A stretch of 64,000 nt of DNA from Bacteroidota bacterium (GCA_030706605.1 JAUZOE010000002.1:62001-126000), one strand, 5' to 3'; numbered from the stretch's first letter, positions 8,212 to 19,220 are shown. The notes: generated by a model from the sequence alone, not told the origin. Translations and numbers: made by a program.

Positions 8212-10719
8212 ATGAAAATACGCCAGTTTAAAATATACTTGTTTGTTTTTTTTATTGTGGTATCGTATGATTCTTATTCACAAGTATCAGTGCTTACGCA
8301 GCATAACGATTTGAACAGAACAGGCTGGAATAATAAAGAAACTATTCTTACAACAAAAAATGTAAATAGAAATTCCTTTGGACAAATATTTTCACGCCAG
8401 GTGGATGACCAAATTTTTGCACAAGCACTTGTAGTACTCAATGCAAATATTCCGGTGAAGGGTAATAAAAATATTGTCATAGTTGCTACAGTCAACAATA
8501 CCATATATGCCTTTGATGCCGATTCTGCAAATGTTAGCAATCCTTACTGGCAGAAAAATTTAACGCCAATAGGCTCAAGACCTGTAAAGAATACTGATAT
8601 GAATGTGTGTGGCGGCTATGTAGATTTTAGTGGAAAAATAGGAATAGTAGGTACACCAGTAATAGACTCTTCAATACACATTATGTATTTAGTAGCAAGA
8701 AGCCTAGATACAACTAGCAATATTTACTCGCAATACCTACATGCAATTGATATTACCACGGGATCTGAAGTGTCTCCTGGTCCGATATTAATCACTGCAC
8801 AAGTTCCGGGCACGGGGGACGGAGGAACTGTTGTAACATTTAACCCTCAAAAACAAAATCAACGTGCCGGGCTTTTATTATTGGATAATACTATATATAT
8901 CGTCTGGAGCTCTCATTGTGATTGGGATCCTTATCACGGTTGGGTCATGGGATATGATAAAACTACCTTGCAACAGAAAAGTATTTATAACACTACGCCT
9001 AATGGTGGCCAGGGAGGAATATGGATGAGCGCAGCAGCTCCAGCCGCAGATGAATTTGGAAATATTTATGTGGCAGCAGGCAATGGAGATGTGGATACTT
9101 TCAATAACCCTGTCAACCTTGGTCAAAGCGCCATAAAACTTACCCCTACAGGCAGTGCATTAACCGTAAGCAGTTTTTTTACACCACAAAACTATGATTA
9201 TACAAATGCAAATGACCTTGACTTTGGAGCGCCAGGAATGCTTCTAATTCCTAATACCAAACAAGTTTTAACCGGTTGTAAGGAGGGTAATCTTTATCTT
9301 CTTAACCGCGATACAATGGGTGGCTATAGTGCAACAAGTAATGATGTATTACAAACAATAAGTGTCGGGTCTAATGGTGAGTTTCTACGTTCTTCTCTTG
9401 CCTATTATAAAGGGGAACAAAAAGAATTTATTTATAATTGGAGTGAAAATCTTTCCTTGCATGCTTATCCTTATGACAGGGTTGCCGATACACTTGATGT
9501 AACAAATGCAATTGTAAGTGATGTACAAGGCCCTATTGGAGCCAATGGTTCTTTCCTTTCTTTATCATCAAATGGTTCAGCAGATTCCACTGCCATATTA
9601 TGGGTAAACCAGGCAGCCAATGGTCAAGATGCGGAACATGCAGTTCGTCCGGGAATATTACGAGCTTTCAGTGCAACGGATGTAACGAAAGAATTGTGGA
9701 ATTCTTCGCAAAATGCTAGAGAAGATCCGGGTAATTATGCAAAATTTGTTTGCCCTACTGTTAGTAATGGAAAAGTATACCAGGCTACTTTTTCTAATAA
9801 ATTAATGGTTTATGGATTGAGGTATAATGCAGGGGATAGCTGTAATTCCGTAAATATTGCTTTACATAAACCTTGCCTGGCATCTAGTCAAACTGTCGAT
9901 GTAGTAAATGGAGTAAATGTAAACCGATACGCAGATTCAGCATTTGATGGAAATGTTTTTTCCCGATGGGCCAGTGCCGGCAGTGATCAACAATGGATAT
10001 ATGTTGATCTGGGAGCGCGTTACGATTTGTGTAAAGTGGTATTAAAATGGGAAACGGCTTTGGGCAAAGATTTCCAAATCCAGGTATCTGAAGATGCATT
10101 GAACTGGACAACTTTAGATTCAGTAAAAGGAAACATAGATTATGATAATTATTTGCCGCTGCAGGGAAGTGGCCGGTATGTGAGAATGAATGGAATAGCC
10201 AGGGGGACCACTTATGGATATTCATTATGGGAATTTGAAGTATACGGTACTTTAAGCAGTAATCAAATTGTTGGATCAGGCGATCTCTGTACTGGGGTAA
10301 CAAGCGCCAATTATAAAGTAACTATTGCAGGGACTGCCTATCAATGGCAATTAGATAACGGAAGCGGATATACAGATTTAACCGATAACGCTAATTACAC
10401 CGGAACCAAAACGGCCAATCTGCAACTGAACAATTTATCATCTTCGTGGTATGGCTATAAATATCGATGTAAAGTAGATACAGTATACAGTAATCCTGTC
10501 ACACTAACGTTTTCAAACACCTGGACTGGAGCGATAGATGATTCCTGGGAAAACATCGGGAACTGGAGTTGTGGTAGACTTCCTGATGCCAATACAGATG
10601 TATATATCAATAGTGGAACAGTAATTGTAAATTCAAGTCCAACTATCAGAAGTATCAATCTTAAAACCGGGGTGCATTTTACAGTGAACTCAAATTTTAT
10701 TTTTACAGTAAACCATTAG
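8212..10719 (+). CDS. Secreted multidomain protein: beta-propeller, F5/8 type C (discoidin) domain, Ig-like tail
   Basis: The 835-residue protein starts with a signal peptide (hydrophobic to about residue 22, ending SYSQ). Residues about 25-540 look like a PQQ-type repeat propeller, with recurring NTIYAFDADS, GNIYVAAGNGD and GNLYLLNRDT blades. Residues about 548-680 form a discoidin-like carbohydrate-binding domain (NIALHKPCLASSQ, WIYVDLGARYDLCKVVLKW, ending WEFEVYG). The last 150 residues are Ig-like (AYQWQLDNGSGYTDL), then NWSCGRLPDANTDV. I see no canonical type IX secretion tail. It probably binds or processes an external glycan, but no catalytic residues can be assigned. Stands alone. Confidence 0.75.
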   Translation: MKIRQFKIYLFVFFIVVSYDSYSQVSVLTQHNDLNRTGWNNKETILTTKNVNRNSFGQIFSRQVDDQIFAQALVVLNANIPVKGNKNIVIVATVNNTIYAFDADSANVSNPYWQKNLTPIGSRPVKNTDMNVCGGYVDFSGKIGIVGTPVIDSSIHIMYLVARSLDTTSNIYSQYLHAIDITTGSEVSPGPILITAQVPGTGDGGTVVTFNPQKQNQRAGLLLLDNTIYIVWSSHCDWDPYHGWVMGYDKTTLQQKSIYNTTPNGGQGGIWMSAAAPAADEFGNIYVAAGNGDVDTFNNPVNLGQSAIKLTPTGSALTVSSFFTPQNYDYTNANDLDFGAPGMLLIPNTKQVLTGCKEGNLYLLNRDTMGGYSATSNDVLQTISVGSNGEFLRSSLAYYKGEQKEFIYNWSENLSLHAYPYDRVADTLDVTNAIVSDVQGPIGANGSFLSLSSNGSADSTAILWVNQAANGQDAEHAVRPGILRAFSATDVTKELWNSSQNAREDPGNYAKFVCPTVSNGKVYQATFSNKLMVYGLRYNAGDSCNSVNIALHKPCLASSQTVDVVNGVNVNRYADSAFDGNVFSRWASAGSDQQWIYVDLGARYDLCKVVLKWETALGKDFQIQVSEDALNWTTLDSVKGNIDYDNYLPLQGSGRYVRMNGIARGTTYGYSLWEFEVYGTLSSNQIVGSGDLCTGVTSANYKVTIAGTAYQWQLDNGSGYTDLTDNANYTGTKTANLQLNNLSSSWYGYKYRCKVDTVYSNPVTLTFSNTWTGAIDDSWENIGNWSCGRLPDANTDVYINSGTVIVNSSPTIRSINLKTGVHFTVNSNFIFTVNH

Positions 10720-11173
10720 AAACTGGTTTATAATCTTTATCCCTTTTAGGGAAAGTAGATTTTGCAGAAGAGAAATAAAGAGTTTAGTGTAAAAAATCAT
10801 TTCTTTCCTGTCTAAATAAATTCATAAGTACTATATTTTTGACAAGTTTTTAATCCTTACCAACGTGGTCCTAAGAAAAGGGACTTTGATTTAATTTGTA
10901 AAGATATTTTCTTGAATTGCTTATTATATATTACTTTATAAAGGTAAAATTCTTAAATTCAATGGTTCATTTTTCTTACGAATAGTATAAGCTACCAAAT
11001 TTTATAATAAAGGTAATTTTGGTAAATTTTTTTGATGCTTTTGTAAAAGTTAAATGTATTAGCTGAGACCTACTGTTTTTAATAAATGTAGGCGTGTCTT
11101 CTTAACCATGCAAGAATAAATTTATGATAGTCTGAGATTGTTAGAATTTGAAGTTAACAAATAAACAAATATA
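10720..11173. other. Intergenic region before araD
   Basis: 454 bp, AT-rich, with no convincing ORF. A TAATTTTG at 11014-11021 fits the -7 consensus but lies about 150 bases from the araD start and has no paired -33 element. No clear operator palindrome was found. A regulatory region for arabinose genes is plausible but not shown. Confidence 0.4.
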
Positions 11174-11878
11174 GTGGCTAAAACAAAATATGAGCACCTA
11201 AAACAGGAAGCATACGAAGCTAATATGCAATTGCCAAAACTGGGGTTGGTGTTATTCACGTTTGGAAATGTAAGTGCTGCAGACAGGAGTTTAGGCGTGT
11301 TTGCCATCAAGCCAAGCGGGATTCCTTATGGTGAACTTACACCTGAAAAAATGGTTATAGTTGATTTCGAATCAAATATTGTTGAAGGAGCATTGCGCCC
11401 TTCATCAGACACAAAAACGCACGCTGTTTTGTATAAACACTGGGATAAAGTTAACGGAATCGCACACACGCATTCAACTTATGCAACCGCCTGGGCACAA
11501 GCCCAAAGAGATATTCCAATTTATGGAACAACACATGCAGATCATAATACGTTTGATATTCCTTGCGCATTACCGATGAGTGATGAAATGATACAGGGTG
11601 AATATGAATATGAAACCGGACACCAGGTTATTAACTGGTTTAAAGAAAAGGGTTTGAGTTATGAGGAAGTAGAAATGATACTTGTTGGAAATCATGCACC
11701 GTTTACTTGGGGCAGAAATGTGGGAAAAGCAGTTTACAACAGTGCAGTACTGGAAAATATTGCACAAATAGCCTATTTAACTGAAACGATCAATTGCAAT
11801 GCTCCGCGCTTAAAAGAAGTTTTGATAAAAAAACATTACGAACGTAAACATGGACCAGGAAGTTATTATGGGCAATAG
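11174..11878 (+). CDS. araD: L-ribulose-5-phosphate 4-epimerase
   Basis: Class II aldolase-fold epimerase converting L-ribulose-5-phosphate to D-xylulose-5-phosphate, the last step of L-arabinose catabolism. The 234-residue protein shows LGLVLFTFGNVSA, FAIKPSGIPYGEL, the metal-binding AHTHSTYATAWAQA and THADHNTFDIPCALPM, and GNHAPFTWG. The start is GTG at 11174; the next in-frame ATG would cut into the conserved core. araA follows after 46 bp on the same strand. Confidence 0.95.
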   Translation: MAKTKYEHLKQEAYEANMQLPKLGLVLFTFGNVSAADRSLGVFAIKPSGIPYGELTPEKMVIVDFESNIVEGALRPSSDTKTHAVLYKHWDKVNGIAHTHSTYATAWAQAQRDIPIYGTTHADHNTFDIPCALPMSDEMIQGEYEYETGHQVINWFKEKGLSYEEVEMILVGNHAPFTWGRNVGKAVYNSAVLENIAQIAYLTETINCNAPRLKEVLIKKHYERKHGPGSYYGQ

Positions 11879-11924
11879 AAACAAACACTATAAATAAATT
11901 TTATAAAATATTGATTCAAATTGA

Positions 11925-13427
11925 ATGAAAGATCTTAAAAGTCTTGAAGTATGGTTTGTAACAGGCAGCCAGTATTTGTATGGAGAAGAAACACTGCAGC
12001 AAGTTGCAGAACATTCTCAAATCATTGCTAAATCATTTAATGATACTAGCCTAATCCCTGTAAGTATTGTTTTTAAACCAACAGTAAAAACTCCAGAAGA
12101 GATTTACAATGTTTGTATTGAAGCCAATACAGCAAAAAATTGTATTGGTATCATTGCATGGATGCATACATTTTCGCCTGCAAAAATGTGGATCAGTGGA
12201 TTAAAAATATTGCAGAAGCCTTTGTGTCATTTACATACACAGTTTAACAGTGATATTCCATGGAAAGAAATTGATATGGATTTCATGAACCTGAACCAAA
12301 GCGCACACGGCGACAGGGAATTTGGTTTTATCATGACGCGGATGCGCCTAAGAAGAAAAGTAATTGTAGGGCATTGGCAGGATCCAAAAGTTCTGGATAA
12401 AATTAATGTTTGGACACGTGCAGCAGCCGGCTGGAACGATTGGCAAGGTGCAAAGTTTGTTCGTTTCGGGGATAATATGCGTTATGTAGCAGTTACTGAT
12501 GGCGATAAAGTAGAAGCTGAAATGAAGTTTGGTTATTCTGTAAATACGCATGGCATCGGCGACCTGGTAAAAGTGATCGGGGAAGTAACTGATGCTGAGG
12601 TTGATAAATTGCTACAGGAATATAAAGACAGTTATAAACTGGCTGACAGTTTACAAATAGGGAATGAGAAATACCAATCCTTAATTGAAGCCGCACGCAT
12701 TGAACTGGGTTTGCAATATTTTTTAGAGCATGGAAATTTCAAAGGATTCACAGATACTTTCGAAGACTTGCACGGGATGACGCAGTTACCGGGCATCGGT
12801 GCACAACGTTTGATGGCAGCGGGTTATGGCTTTGCAGGCGAAGGCGATTGGAAAACAGCAGCGCTGGTACGGGCTATGAAAGTGATGGGTAGCGGACTGC
12901 AGGGAGGCAATTCCTTTATGGAAGATTATACGTATCATTTCAACCCTGATAACCAGATGGTATTGGGTTCACATATGTTGGAAATTTGTCCGTCAATTGC
13001 ACACGGAAAACCTTCCTGTGAAATTCATCCTTTAGGTATCGGCGGCAAAGCGGATCCGGTTCGTTTAGTATTTAACGTTAGTGGTGGCACTGCTTTAAAT
13101 GCTTCTGTCATTGACATGGGAAATCGCTTTAGGTTATTGGTAAATGAAGTTGAAGCTGTTGCACCTGTGCATGAGTTACCAAAACTTCCTGTTGCAAGGG
13201 TATTATGGAAACCACTTCCGGATATGGCCACCGGTTGCGCTGCATGGATATTGGCCGGTGGTGCACATCATACCTGCTATAGCCAAAATTTAACATCAGA
13301 GCACCTGGAAGACTTTGCTCATATGGCAGGGATTGAAATTGTGTTCATTGATAGAGAAACAAGACTTAGAGAGTTTAAAAATGAACTTTGCTGGAACGAA
13401 GTTTATTATCATTTAAACATTAAATAA
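11925..13427 (+). CDS. araA: L-arabinose isomerase
   Basis: Converts L-arabinose to L-ribulose. The 500-residue protein matches the family in length and carries [13 protein letters not shown] at the N-terminus, [19 protein letters not shown], the metal-site region around [11 protein letters not shown] and [16 protein letters not shown], and the C-terminal [11 protein letters not shown]. Forms an operon with araD. The ribulokinase that normally links the two (araB, FGGY family) is not present in this window. Confidence 0.96.
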   Translation: MKDLKSLEVWFVTGSQYLYGEETLQQVAEHSQIIAKSFNDTSLIPVSIVFKPTVKTPEEIYNVCIEANTAKNCIGIIAWMHTFSPAKMWISGLKILQKPLCHLHTQFNSDIPWKEIDMDFMNLNQSAHGDREFGFIMTRMRLRRKVIVGHWQDPKVLDKINVWTRAAAGWNDWQGAKFVRFGDNMRYVAVTDGDKVEAEMKFGYSVNTHGIGDLVKVIGEVTDAEVDKLLQEYKDSYKLADSLQIGNEKYQSLIEAARIELGLQYFLEHGNFKGFTDTFEDLHGMTQLPGIGAQRLMAAGYGFAGEGDWKTAALVRAMKVMGSGLQGGNSFMEDYTYHFNPDNQMVLGSHMLEICPSIAHGKPSCEIHPLGIGGKADPVRLVFNVSGGTALNASVIDMGNRFRLLVNEVEAVAPVHELPKLPVARVLWKPLPDMATGCAAWILAGGAHHTCYSQNLTSEHLEDFAHMAGIEIVFIDRETRLREFKNELCWNEVYYHLNIK

Positions 13428-13626
13428 TGGTTTAAAGGAATAAACGTATATCGACGATTTTAACCAATGCCAGGAATGAAATAGAAAATTAAAAACAGCT
13501 TAAAAAGAACTTTGCTGAATATAAAGTTTATGAGAGATCACTGGCTGCAGTGTATCGCAAAATTCTTAGGTTGAGTAAAAAATATTTGAAGACCCTCTAT
13601 TGACCAAATTTCAATTTGTTTTATAA

Positions 13627-14577
13627 TTATGCAAAAATTTGGTTATTTAAATATTTAAATGCTTCCATTGCTCCCATATATTCACAGGTGCGCGCGCCTG
13701 CTTTATTTCCGTTGTAAATAATATTTTTCCAATCATCAGTACTTAAAGCTTGTATTTTTTGTAAAGAATAATTTCTGAGTTGGTATAAAACTGCGCCCAC
13801 AAATGCATCACCTGCTCCAGTTGTGTCTATTGGTAGCACAGTAATACTTTCTACCATACTTTTATTCTTTTGATGCATAAGTAATGTACCTTCTTTGCCC
13901 AGGGTAATTGCAAAAGTGGCATTTGTTTTTTCAGATAATATTTTAGCAGCATCAAAAACGGATGAACTTTCGGTGATTAACATTGCCTCTTCATCACTTA
14001 CTTTAAAGAAATGGCACTGTTGCATAAAATTCCATGATTGTTGAATGAATGTTTCGGTATTGTTTTTAAATAGCAAATGCCGGTAATTAGGGTCAAAACT
14101 GATAAAAATATTTTTCTCCAAAGCCTTTTGTAATAAGCTTTTATATGCATGCTGCAACGGTCCGGGTAAAAAAGCTGTAGCTGAACCAAAGTGAATGATA
14201 GAACATTCATCTAAATCAATGCCTTGGATATCGTTTTCATTCAACTGTCCATCCGCGCCCCTGTTAAAAACAAAATCACGCTCGCCATCTTTCATTAATG
14301 ATACAAAAGCAAAAGTGGTAAAGTGATCTTTATCTTGCATCATCCAAATTGTTGAAACTCCGAAGTCTTTCATTACTTCAATTAATTGTTGGCCGAAAGG
14401 ATCGGAACCAACTTTGGCAGATAATAAAACATCTCCTCCTAAAGCAGCTATAGCAGCAGCTACATTGGTAGGAGCACCACCAGGCTTTTTTAAAAAATGT
14501 TCACCTTTTGAGAGTGATGACCCCGTATCTGTGCAAATCATATCTATGAGAGCTTCTCCTATACAAAGTATTTTCAT
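13627..14577 (-). CDS. PfkB-family carbohydrate kinase (fructokinase-like)
   Basis: ATP-dependent sugar kinase of 316 residues. It has the N-terminal GEALIDMICTD, the PfkB signature 1 region (KKPGGAPTNVAAAIAALGG) and signature 2 (DTTGAGDAFVGAVLYQLR, with the catalytic Asp). The substrate-side residues resemble bacterial fructokinases. It faces araDA tail-to-tail about 200 bp away. A role in pentose metabolism is possible only as inference from this position, since PfkB members also use fructose, ribose or 2-keto-3-deoxygluconate. Confidence 0.85.
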   Translation of the reverse strand: MKILCIGEALIDMICTDTGSSLSKGEHFLKKPGGAPTNVAAAIAALGGDVLLSAKVGSDPFGQQLIEVMKDFGVSTIWMMQDKDHFTTFAFVSLMKDGERDFVFNRGADGQLNENDIQGIDLDECSIIHFGSATAFLPGPLQHAYKSLLQKALEKNIFISFDPNYRHLLFKNNTETFIQQSWNFMQQCHFFKVSDEEAMLITESSSVFDAAKILSEKTNATFAITLGKEGTLLMHQKNKSMVESITVLPIDTTGAGDAFVGAVLYQLRNYSLQKIQALSTDDWKNIIYNGNKAGARTCEYMGAMEAFKYLNNQIFA

Positions 14578-14977
14578 ATTAATATTTTTATAAGTTATTT
14601 ATAGTACTCTGTTTTTATGCCAATAGAAATATCTGTTTAAAAATTGATATCTGATGCTTTATCAATGAATTAATATTGCTTCCGGTATTAGAATTTAATC
14701 AGTTGGACGAAATTACTTTGTATGTATCATTATTTACTAAAAAATATTTAAAACATATTTGTCTATAAAAAAGGCAAGATATCACTTCTGAAATGAGTTG
14801 ACCGGAAACGACCAAAACTAATATAGAGATTAGATTGTTGGGGGAATTATTCATACCGGTGATAAAGGTCGTACACAACCCAGACACATTTTTTATCACT
14901 TCCCTATTATTTAATAAATAAGCCTTCTCAATCTTTTTACCTTCACACACATTTTGAAATTTTCTTAAATCCATTTC

Positions 14978-16312
14978 ATGCTGTTTCTACAGGCAAAAAA
15001 AACGTTGAACCTGGCTTTCCCTATAATCCTGGGAGAAGTGGCTCAAATGCTATTAGGTATTATTGATACTGCCATGGTGGGTGCTGTGGGTTATAAACAA
15101 TTGGCTGCAGCAGCTTTGGTAATGAGTGTGATGAACATTCCTTTTGTTTTTGGTATTGGAATTACGATTTCCGTTTCACAGATGGTTTCTATGGCAAATG
15201 GAAGAAATGACAAAAAGTTAGTAAGTCATTATTTATTCAATGGTTTCTGGCTTTGTGCTATTGCGGCGCTTATCATTTCATTGGGAATAGAATTAAGTAA
15301 AAATATTTTGTTTCACCTGCACCAGGATCCGGAAGTAGCTACCCTTGCTTTGCCTTATATGCAAATTATGGGCTGGTCTGTAATTCCCATGTTGCTATTT
15401 ATGGCGCTTAAGCAGTTTACGGATGGACTGGAGCATACAAAGACTGCCATGATCCTTTCATTACTGGCGTTGCCTATAAATGTATTTTTAAACTGGTTGT
15501 TGATTTATGGGAATTGGGGGTTTCCAAAATTAGAATTGATGGGAGCAGGCTGGGGTACATTGATTACCCGGAGCCTGATTTTTATCGCCCTGGGATTCAT
15601 TATTTTATACCACAACACTTTCCGAAAATATGTTGCGGTTAGAAGCAAAGAATGGAAATTTAGATGGCAATCGCTGAAAGATTTACTGAACATTGGCATT
15701 CCGAGCAGTTTTCAAATAACTATGGAAGCCGGGGCCTTTGCTGTTTCAGGAATTTTGATTGGAACCATTGGAGCTGTAGACCAGGCAGCACATCAAATAG
15801 CGCTGAGCGTTGCTTCTCTGACTTTTATGGTTTCTATGGGGCTATCGCAGGCAGGCTCTATCCGCACAAGTAATGCATTTGGTCGTAGAGATGTGAAGTT
15901 GATCCGGCTGATTGGGAAAAGTACATTGATAATGGCGTTGATCTATGGCACTTTTTGCGCGATCATTTTTATCTTATTAAAATCTCAATTACCACTTATT
16001 TTCAATGATGATAAACAAGTGGTTGACTTAGCTTCCTATTTACTCTTATTTGCTGCCTTTTTCCAAATTTCGGATAGTACACAGGCAGTAAGCGCAGGTT
16101 TATTACGTGGCATTAAAGATGTAAAAATTCCTACAATTTTTATTGCTATTGCTTATTGGGCAATAGGGATTCCTGTAGGTTGTCTGCTTGCTTTTTATTT
16201 TAATATGGGTGCTGCCGGTATTTGGATAGGATTTATTGTAGGACTAAGTTTTTCGGTGGTCTTTTTAAGTTTTCGTTTTAGAAAAATGGTCAGTATAGAA
16301 CAAAAGGAATAA
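14978..16312 (+). CDS. MATE family multidrug/toxin efflux transporter
   Basis: Inner-membrane cation-coupled exporter, 444 residues, with about 12 hydrophobic segments. The N-terminus (LNLAFPIILGEVAQMLLGIIDTAM) and the inverted second half (IPSSFQITMEAGAFAVSGILIG, then AAHQIALSVASLTFM) are typical of MATE/DinF-NorM proteins. The substrate cannot be told from sequence. It runs convergently into the next gene with only 5 bp between stop codons; the short AT-rich inverted repeat there may terminate both. Confidence 0.9.
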   Translation: MLFLQAKKTLNLAFPIILGEVAQMLLGIIDTAMVGAVGYKQLAAAALVMSVMNIPFVFGIGITISVSQMVSMANGRNDKKLVSHYLFNGFWLCAIAALIISLGIELSKNILFHLHQDPEVATLALPYMQIMGWSVIPMLLFMALKQFTDGLEHTKTAMILSLLALPINVFLNWLLIYGNWGFPKLELMGAGWGTLITRSLIFIALGFIILYHNTFRKYVAVRSKEWKFRWQSLKDLLNIGIPSSFQITMEAGAFAVSGILIGTIGAVDQAAHQIALSVASLTFMVSMGLSQAGSIRTSNAFGRRDVKLIRLIGKSTLIMALIYGTFCAIIFILLKSQLPLIFNDDKQVVDLASYLLLFAAFFQISDSTQAVSAGLLRGIKDVKIPTIFIAIAYWAIGIPVGCLLAFYFNMGAAGIWIGFIVGLSFSVVFLSFRFRKMVSIEQKE

Positions 16313-16317
16313 ATTTT

Positions 16318-16986
16318 TTATTCTTCCAAAGGTTTTTCATTTTTCAACTTATCTAATAAAGCCTTCTGTTTAGCTATTTCGTCTGTTTGTGTTTGCTGGT
16401 CTTTTTTATTTACCTCAAGGTCATTCTGGTAATCTTTTATTTTCTTTTCTAACTTGGTTTGATCCTTTTGCAGATTTTCCAATTTTTTTTCAGCTTTTGC
16501 CACTTCATCTGTCTGCGCATTTACAGCAAGAGTGTGTGCCTGTAAATTAATATTGTTTTGGAAACTATTTAAAAAAGAAACACTGTTTTCCGAAGTAGTG
16601 ATATCTGCGACAATTTTAGCGCCCTTTACTTTTTCCTCAGGAATTTCACCAGCCTTTGCAGTAATCATTGTTACTATTGATTTATCTTTTTCTTTACGGC
16701 TTTTTCTGTCTATTTTAAAAAGCACATCCTGCGCCTCATCATTATTTAAATCTTTGAGTCTTACATTACGATACAATATAAATCCTTTTGATTTATCAGA
16801 ATTATAACCTTCAGCTCTTAATTTTTCTTTGATAACATTTTCAGTTTCATCCGGAGGAAGATTGTACTCCACAATATAACAGGGATACTTTTGTCCATTG
16901 TATTCTGCTGTAGTCTTCATGGGCTCCTGGGCAAAGGCAAGGCTGGTAAACAATAAAGAAAACAGTAAACTAATAAGATATTTCAT
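16318..16986 (-). CDS. Exported coiled-coil protein of unknown function
   Basis: The open frame extends to 17070, but I place the start at the ATG at 16986, because the protein then begins with a clean signal peptide (MKYLISLLFSLLFTSLAFAQ). The mature part has a compact N-terminal region (EYNGQKYPCYIVEYNLPPDE), then a long Lys/Glu/Gln-rich coiled coil (about 150-215: KAEKKLENLQKDQTKLEKK). Probably periplasmic. I do not recognise the family; it resembles conserved Bacteroidota hypotheticals. Confidence 0.7.
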   Translation of the reverse strand: MKYLISLLFSLLFTSLAFAQEPMKTTAEYNGQKYPCYIVEYNLPPDETENVIKEKLRAEGYNSDKSKGFILYRNVRLKDLNNDEAQDVLFKIDRKSRKEKDKSIVTMITAKAGEIPEEKVKGAKIVADITTSENSVSFLNSFQNNINLQAHTLAVNAQTDEVAKAEKKLENLQKDQTKLEKKIKDYQNDLEVNKKDQQTQTDEIAKQKALLDKLKNEKPLEE

Positions 16987-17158
16987 AACAAATAATTTTG
17001 GCATATAAGAAAATACAAATTTATTTAATTTCTTTATTATCGGTTCAATGCCTTGTCGCGAATTACCCACAGTTTAATTTAGCTATTTTATAAATTATTC
17101 ATACCGCTACAATATAAAAAGAATAAAAATTCCAGAAATCATAATCTGACAAAAAAAT

Positions 17159-19081
17159 TTATTCTTCACTCTTTCCATCTGCCTTGTTTTTTAATTCTGT
17201 AACAGGCACTGTGATCATTCTTCCTATTGGTTTACCATCCCTGTAAGTAATTAATTTAAGCGCTACCGCATCCTCGGGAACAATAAGAGGTTCTGTATAT
17301 TTTGGATAAAATTTATCTGGAAAAGAATTATCAAAAGTGTAATAAATATCCAGCCCATCAATCTCAGTACTTAGCTCAACTATTAATTTTTTATCTGGCG
17401 AAGCACTGGCATTGATAATTGGATCATACACACTGGGCGCATATTTTACCTCGGCTACATCAAAACGGGCAAAATGTTTTTCTACTCTGCCGGCGAAATT
17501 ATTCCAATTCTTACTTTCTTTTGGCGACCAAAGGTCTTCGGCAATTGCAAAAGCTCTTGGCCAGGTCATATATTCAGCATGCCGCATATTATAAACTTGC
17601 TCTGTCCACAAATTGGCCTGACCGCCTAAAATAAATTTGGCATCTACATTATCGGGAACGGGCTCAAACTCGTATGCTTTTTTTAAACGAAGTGTGGCAT
17701 ATACATGAGGCTCAATAGCCGGATCTCCCTGCATATAATCCAGGTAAGCAAAGGTGGTAGGGCTCATAACAACTTCATGCCCCATTTTAGCTGCCTGTAT
17801 TCCACCGGCCATTCCCCGCCAGCTCATGACTACTGCATCATGTGCTAAACCACCCTCCAGTATTTCATCCCAGCCCATAAATTTTTTACCTTTTGATTCT
17901 ACTATTTTTTCTACTCTTTTTTCAAAATAGCTTTGCACTTCCTGCATATTTTTCAACCCTTCTTTCTGCATTAATGCTTTAACAGCATCACTTTTTTCCC
18001 AGAAATTTTTGGCACATTCATCTCCGCCTAAGTGTATATATTCAAAAGGAAAAAGTTGGGCAACCTGGGTTATTACCTTATCTAAAAAAGTATATACTTT
18101 CTCATTGGCCGGACAAAGTGTATTATCCTCAAGTGCAATTAGCGTATCGCCGTGAGACCAATCCATCATTTCTTCACCTGAAAGTACATGATAATTTTTC
18201 GCGTCAGGTGTGCATGATAATTCCGGGTAAGAAGCAATGGCTGCAAGGCTGTGCCCAGGCACATCAATTTCAGGTAAAATATTTACAAATCTTTCCTTTA
18301 CATATTGTACAATTTCTCTGATATCATCTTGTGTATAAAACCCTCCATAGTTGCGGGGTTCATCTGGTTTTGGTACAGAAAAAGTTCCGAAGTACCCTGT
18401 CTTTTTTACATTCCATGCACCTACTTCTGTAAGTTCTGGCAATCCTTTAATTTCAATACGCCAGCCCTGGTCATCGGTTAAATGGAGATGAAGCAGGTTG
18501 TATTTATAGCGCACCATTTGGTCAATATATTGCTCTACATCTTCTTTTGTAAAGAAATGTCTGGCCACATCAAACATCAATCCTCTCCATCCGAACCTCG
18601 GATAATCAGTAATACTAATGCAAGGCGCTTCCCATTTTATATTTTTAACTGTAACTGCACTTTCTATTTCTTTGGGAAATAGCTGTACCAGAGTTTGCAC
18701 TCCATAGAATAATCCGGCAGGGGCATTTGCTTTAATAGTAATATTTTTTGGGGTTACTAATAAATGATAACCTTCTTTACCAATAACAGCATCTGATTTT
18801 TTATTCAAGATTAATTTTACAGTAGCAGTGGCTGCTACATTTTTTATAATAACATGAATACCTGTAGGAGTTGATAAACGATCTTTCAGGAAAGAAATCA
18901 CTTCTTTCATTTCAGGTTGATTACCTGCTTCGATCACTACATTTTGTGGTAATGAAAAATGGCCGGAATTTTCGATAATAGTTACAGGTTCCGGAATAAT
19001 AGCAATTGTTGGTTTACTGACCTGGCTAAATGATAAAACAGAGATAAAACTGCAACATAGTAATGCGAATATTTTTTTCAT
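17159..19081 (-). CDS. Beta-N-acetylhexosaminidase, GH20
   Basis: Exported exo-hydrolase that removes terminal GlcNAc/GalNAc from chitin, peptidoglycan or glycoprotein glycans by substrate-assisted catalysis. The 640-residue protein has a signal peptide (to about 19, SFSQ), a GH20b domain (about 25-145), and the GH20 barrel with PRFGWRGLMFDVARHF, HLHLTDDQGWRIE and the catalytic Asp-Glu pair in HLGGDECAK (about 354-355). A small C-terminal beta-domain follows. A -7-like TATTTTTG occurs on the minus strand about 76 bases before the ATG, without a matching -33 element. Confidence 0.95.
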   Translation of the reverse strand: MKKIFALLCCSFISVLSFSQVSKPTIAIIPEPVTIIENSGHFSLPQNVVIEAGNQPEMKEVISFLKDRLSTPTGIHVIIKNVAATATVKLILNKKSDAVIGKEGYHLLVTPKNITIKANAPAGLFYGVQTLVQLFPKEIESAVTVKNIKWEAPCISITDYPRFGWRGLMFDVARHFFTKEDVEQYIDQMVRYKYNLLHLHLTDDQGWRIEIKGLPELTEVGAWNVKKTGYFGTFSVPKPDEPRNYGGFYTQDDIREIVQYVKERFVNILPEIDVPGHSLAAIASYPELSCTPDAKNYHVLSGEEMMDWSHGDTLIALEDNTLCPANEKVYTFLDKVITQVAQLFPFEYIHLGGDECAKNFWEKSDAVKALMQKEGLKNMQEVQSYFEKRVEKIVESKGKKFMGWDEILEGGLAHDAVVMSWRGMAGGIQAAKMGHEVVMSPTTFAYLDYMQGDPAIEPHVYATLRLKKAYEFEPVPDNVDAKFILGGQANLWTEQVYNMRHAEYMTWPRAFAIAEDLWSPKESKNWNNFAGRVEKHFARFDVAEVKYAPSVYDPIINASASPDKKLIVELSTEIDGLDIYYTFDNSFPDKFYPKYTEPLIVPEDAVALKLITYRDGKPIGRMITVPVTELKNKADGKSEE

Positions 19082-19220
19082 ACAACAAGTGAAATTTTAG
19101 GGTATTTAAAAAGTTGAAATTTTTATTATAAGCACAAATGAAATTATTTTCTAAATCAAAAATAAAGTTGCCTGTTATAAAAATTGGAAATTACATCAAA
19201 AAAACTGCTTCAGGGAATCT

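Noticed and set aside
12412-12425. CACGTG in araA, and others at 20270 and 44813, as extra parS sites.
   Set aside because: Outside the six-base core they do not match the parS flanks.
14699-14974. Open frame of 91 codons on the minus strand, divergent from the MATE gene.
   Set aside because: No recognisable motif, uneven composition and no promoter or ribosome site. It ends in AT-rich intergenic DNA and is most likely chance.
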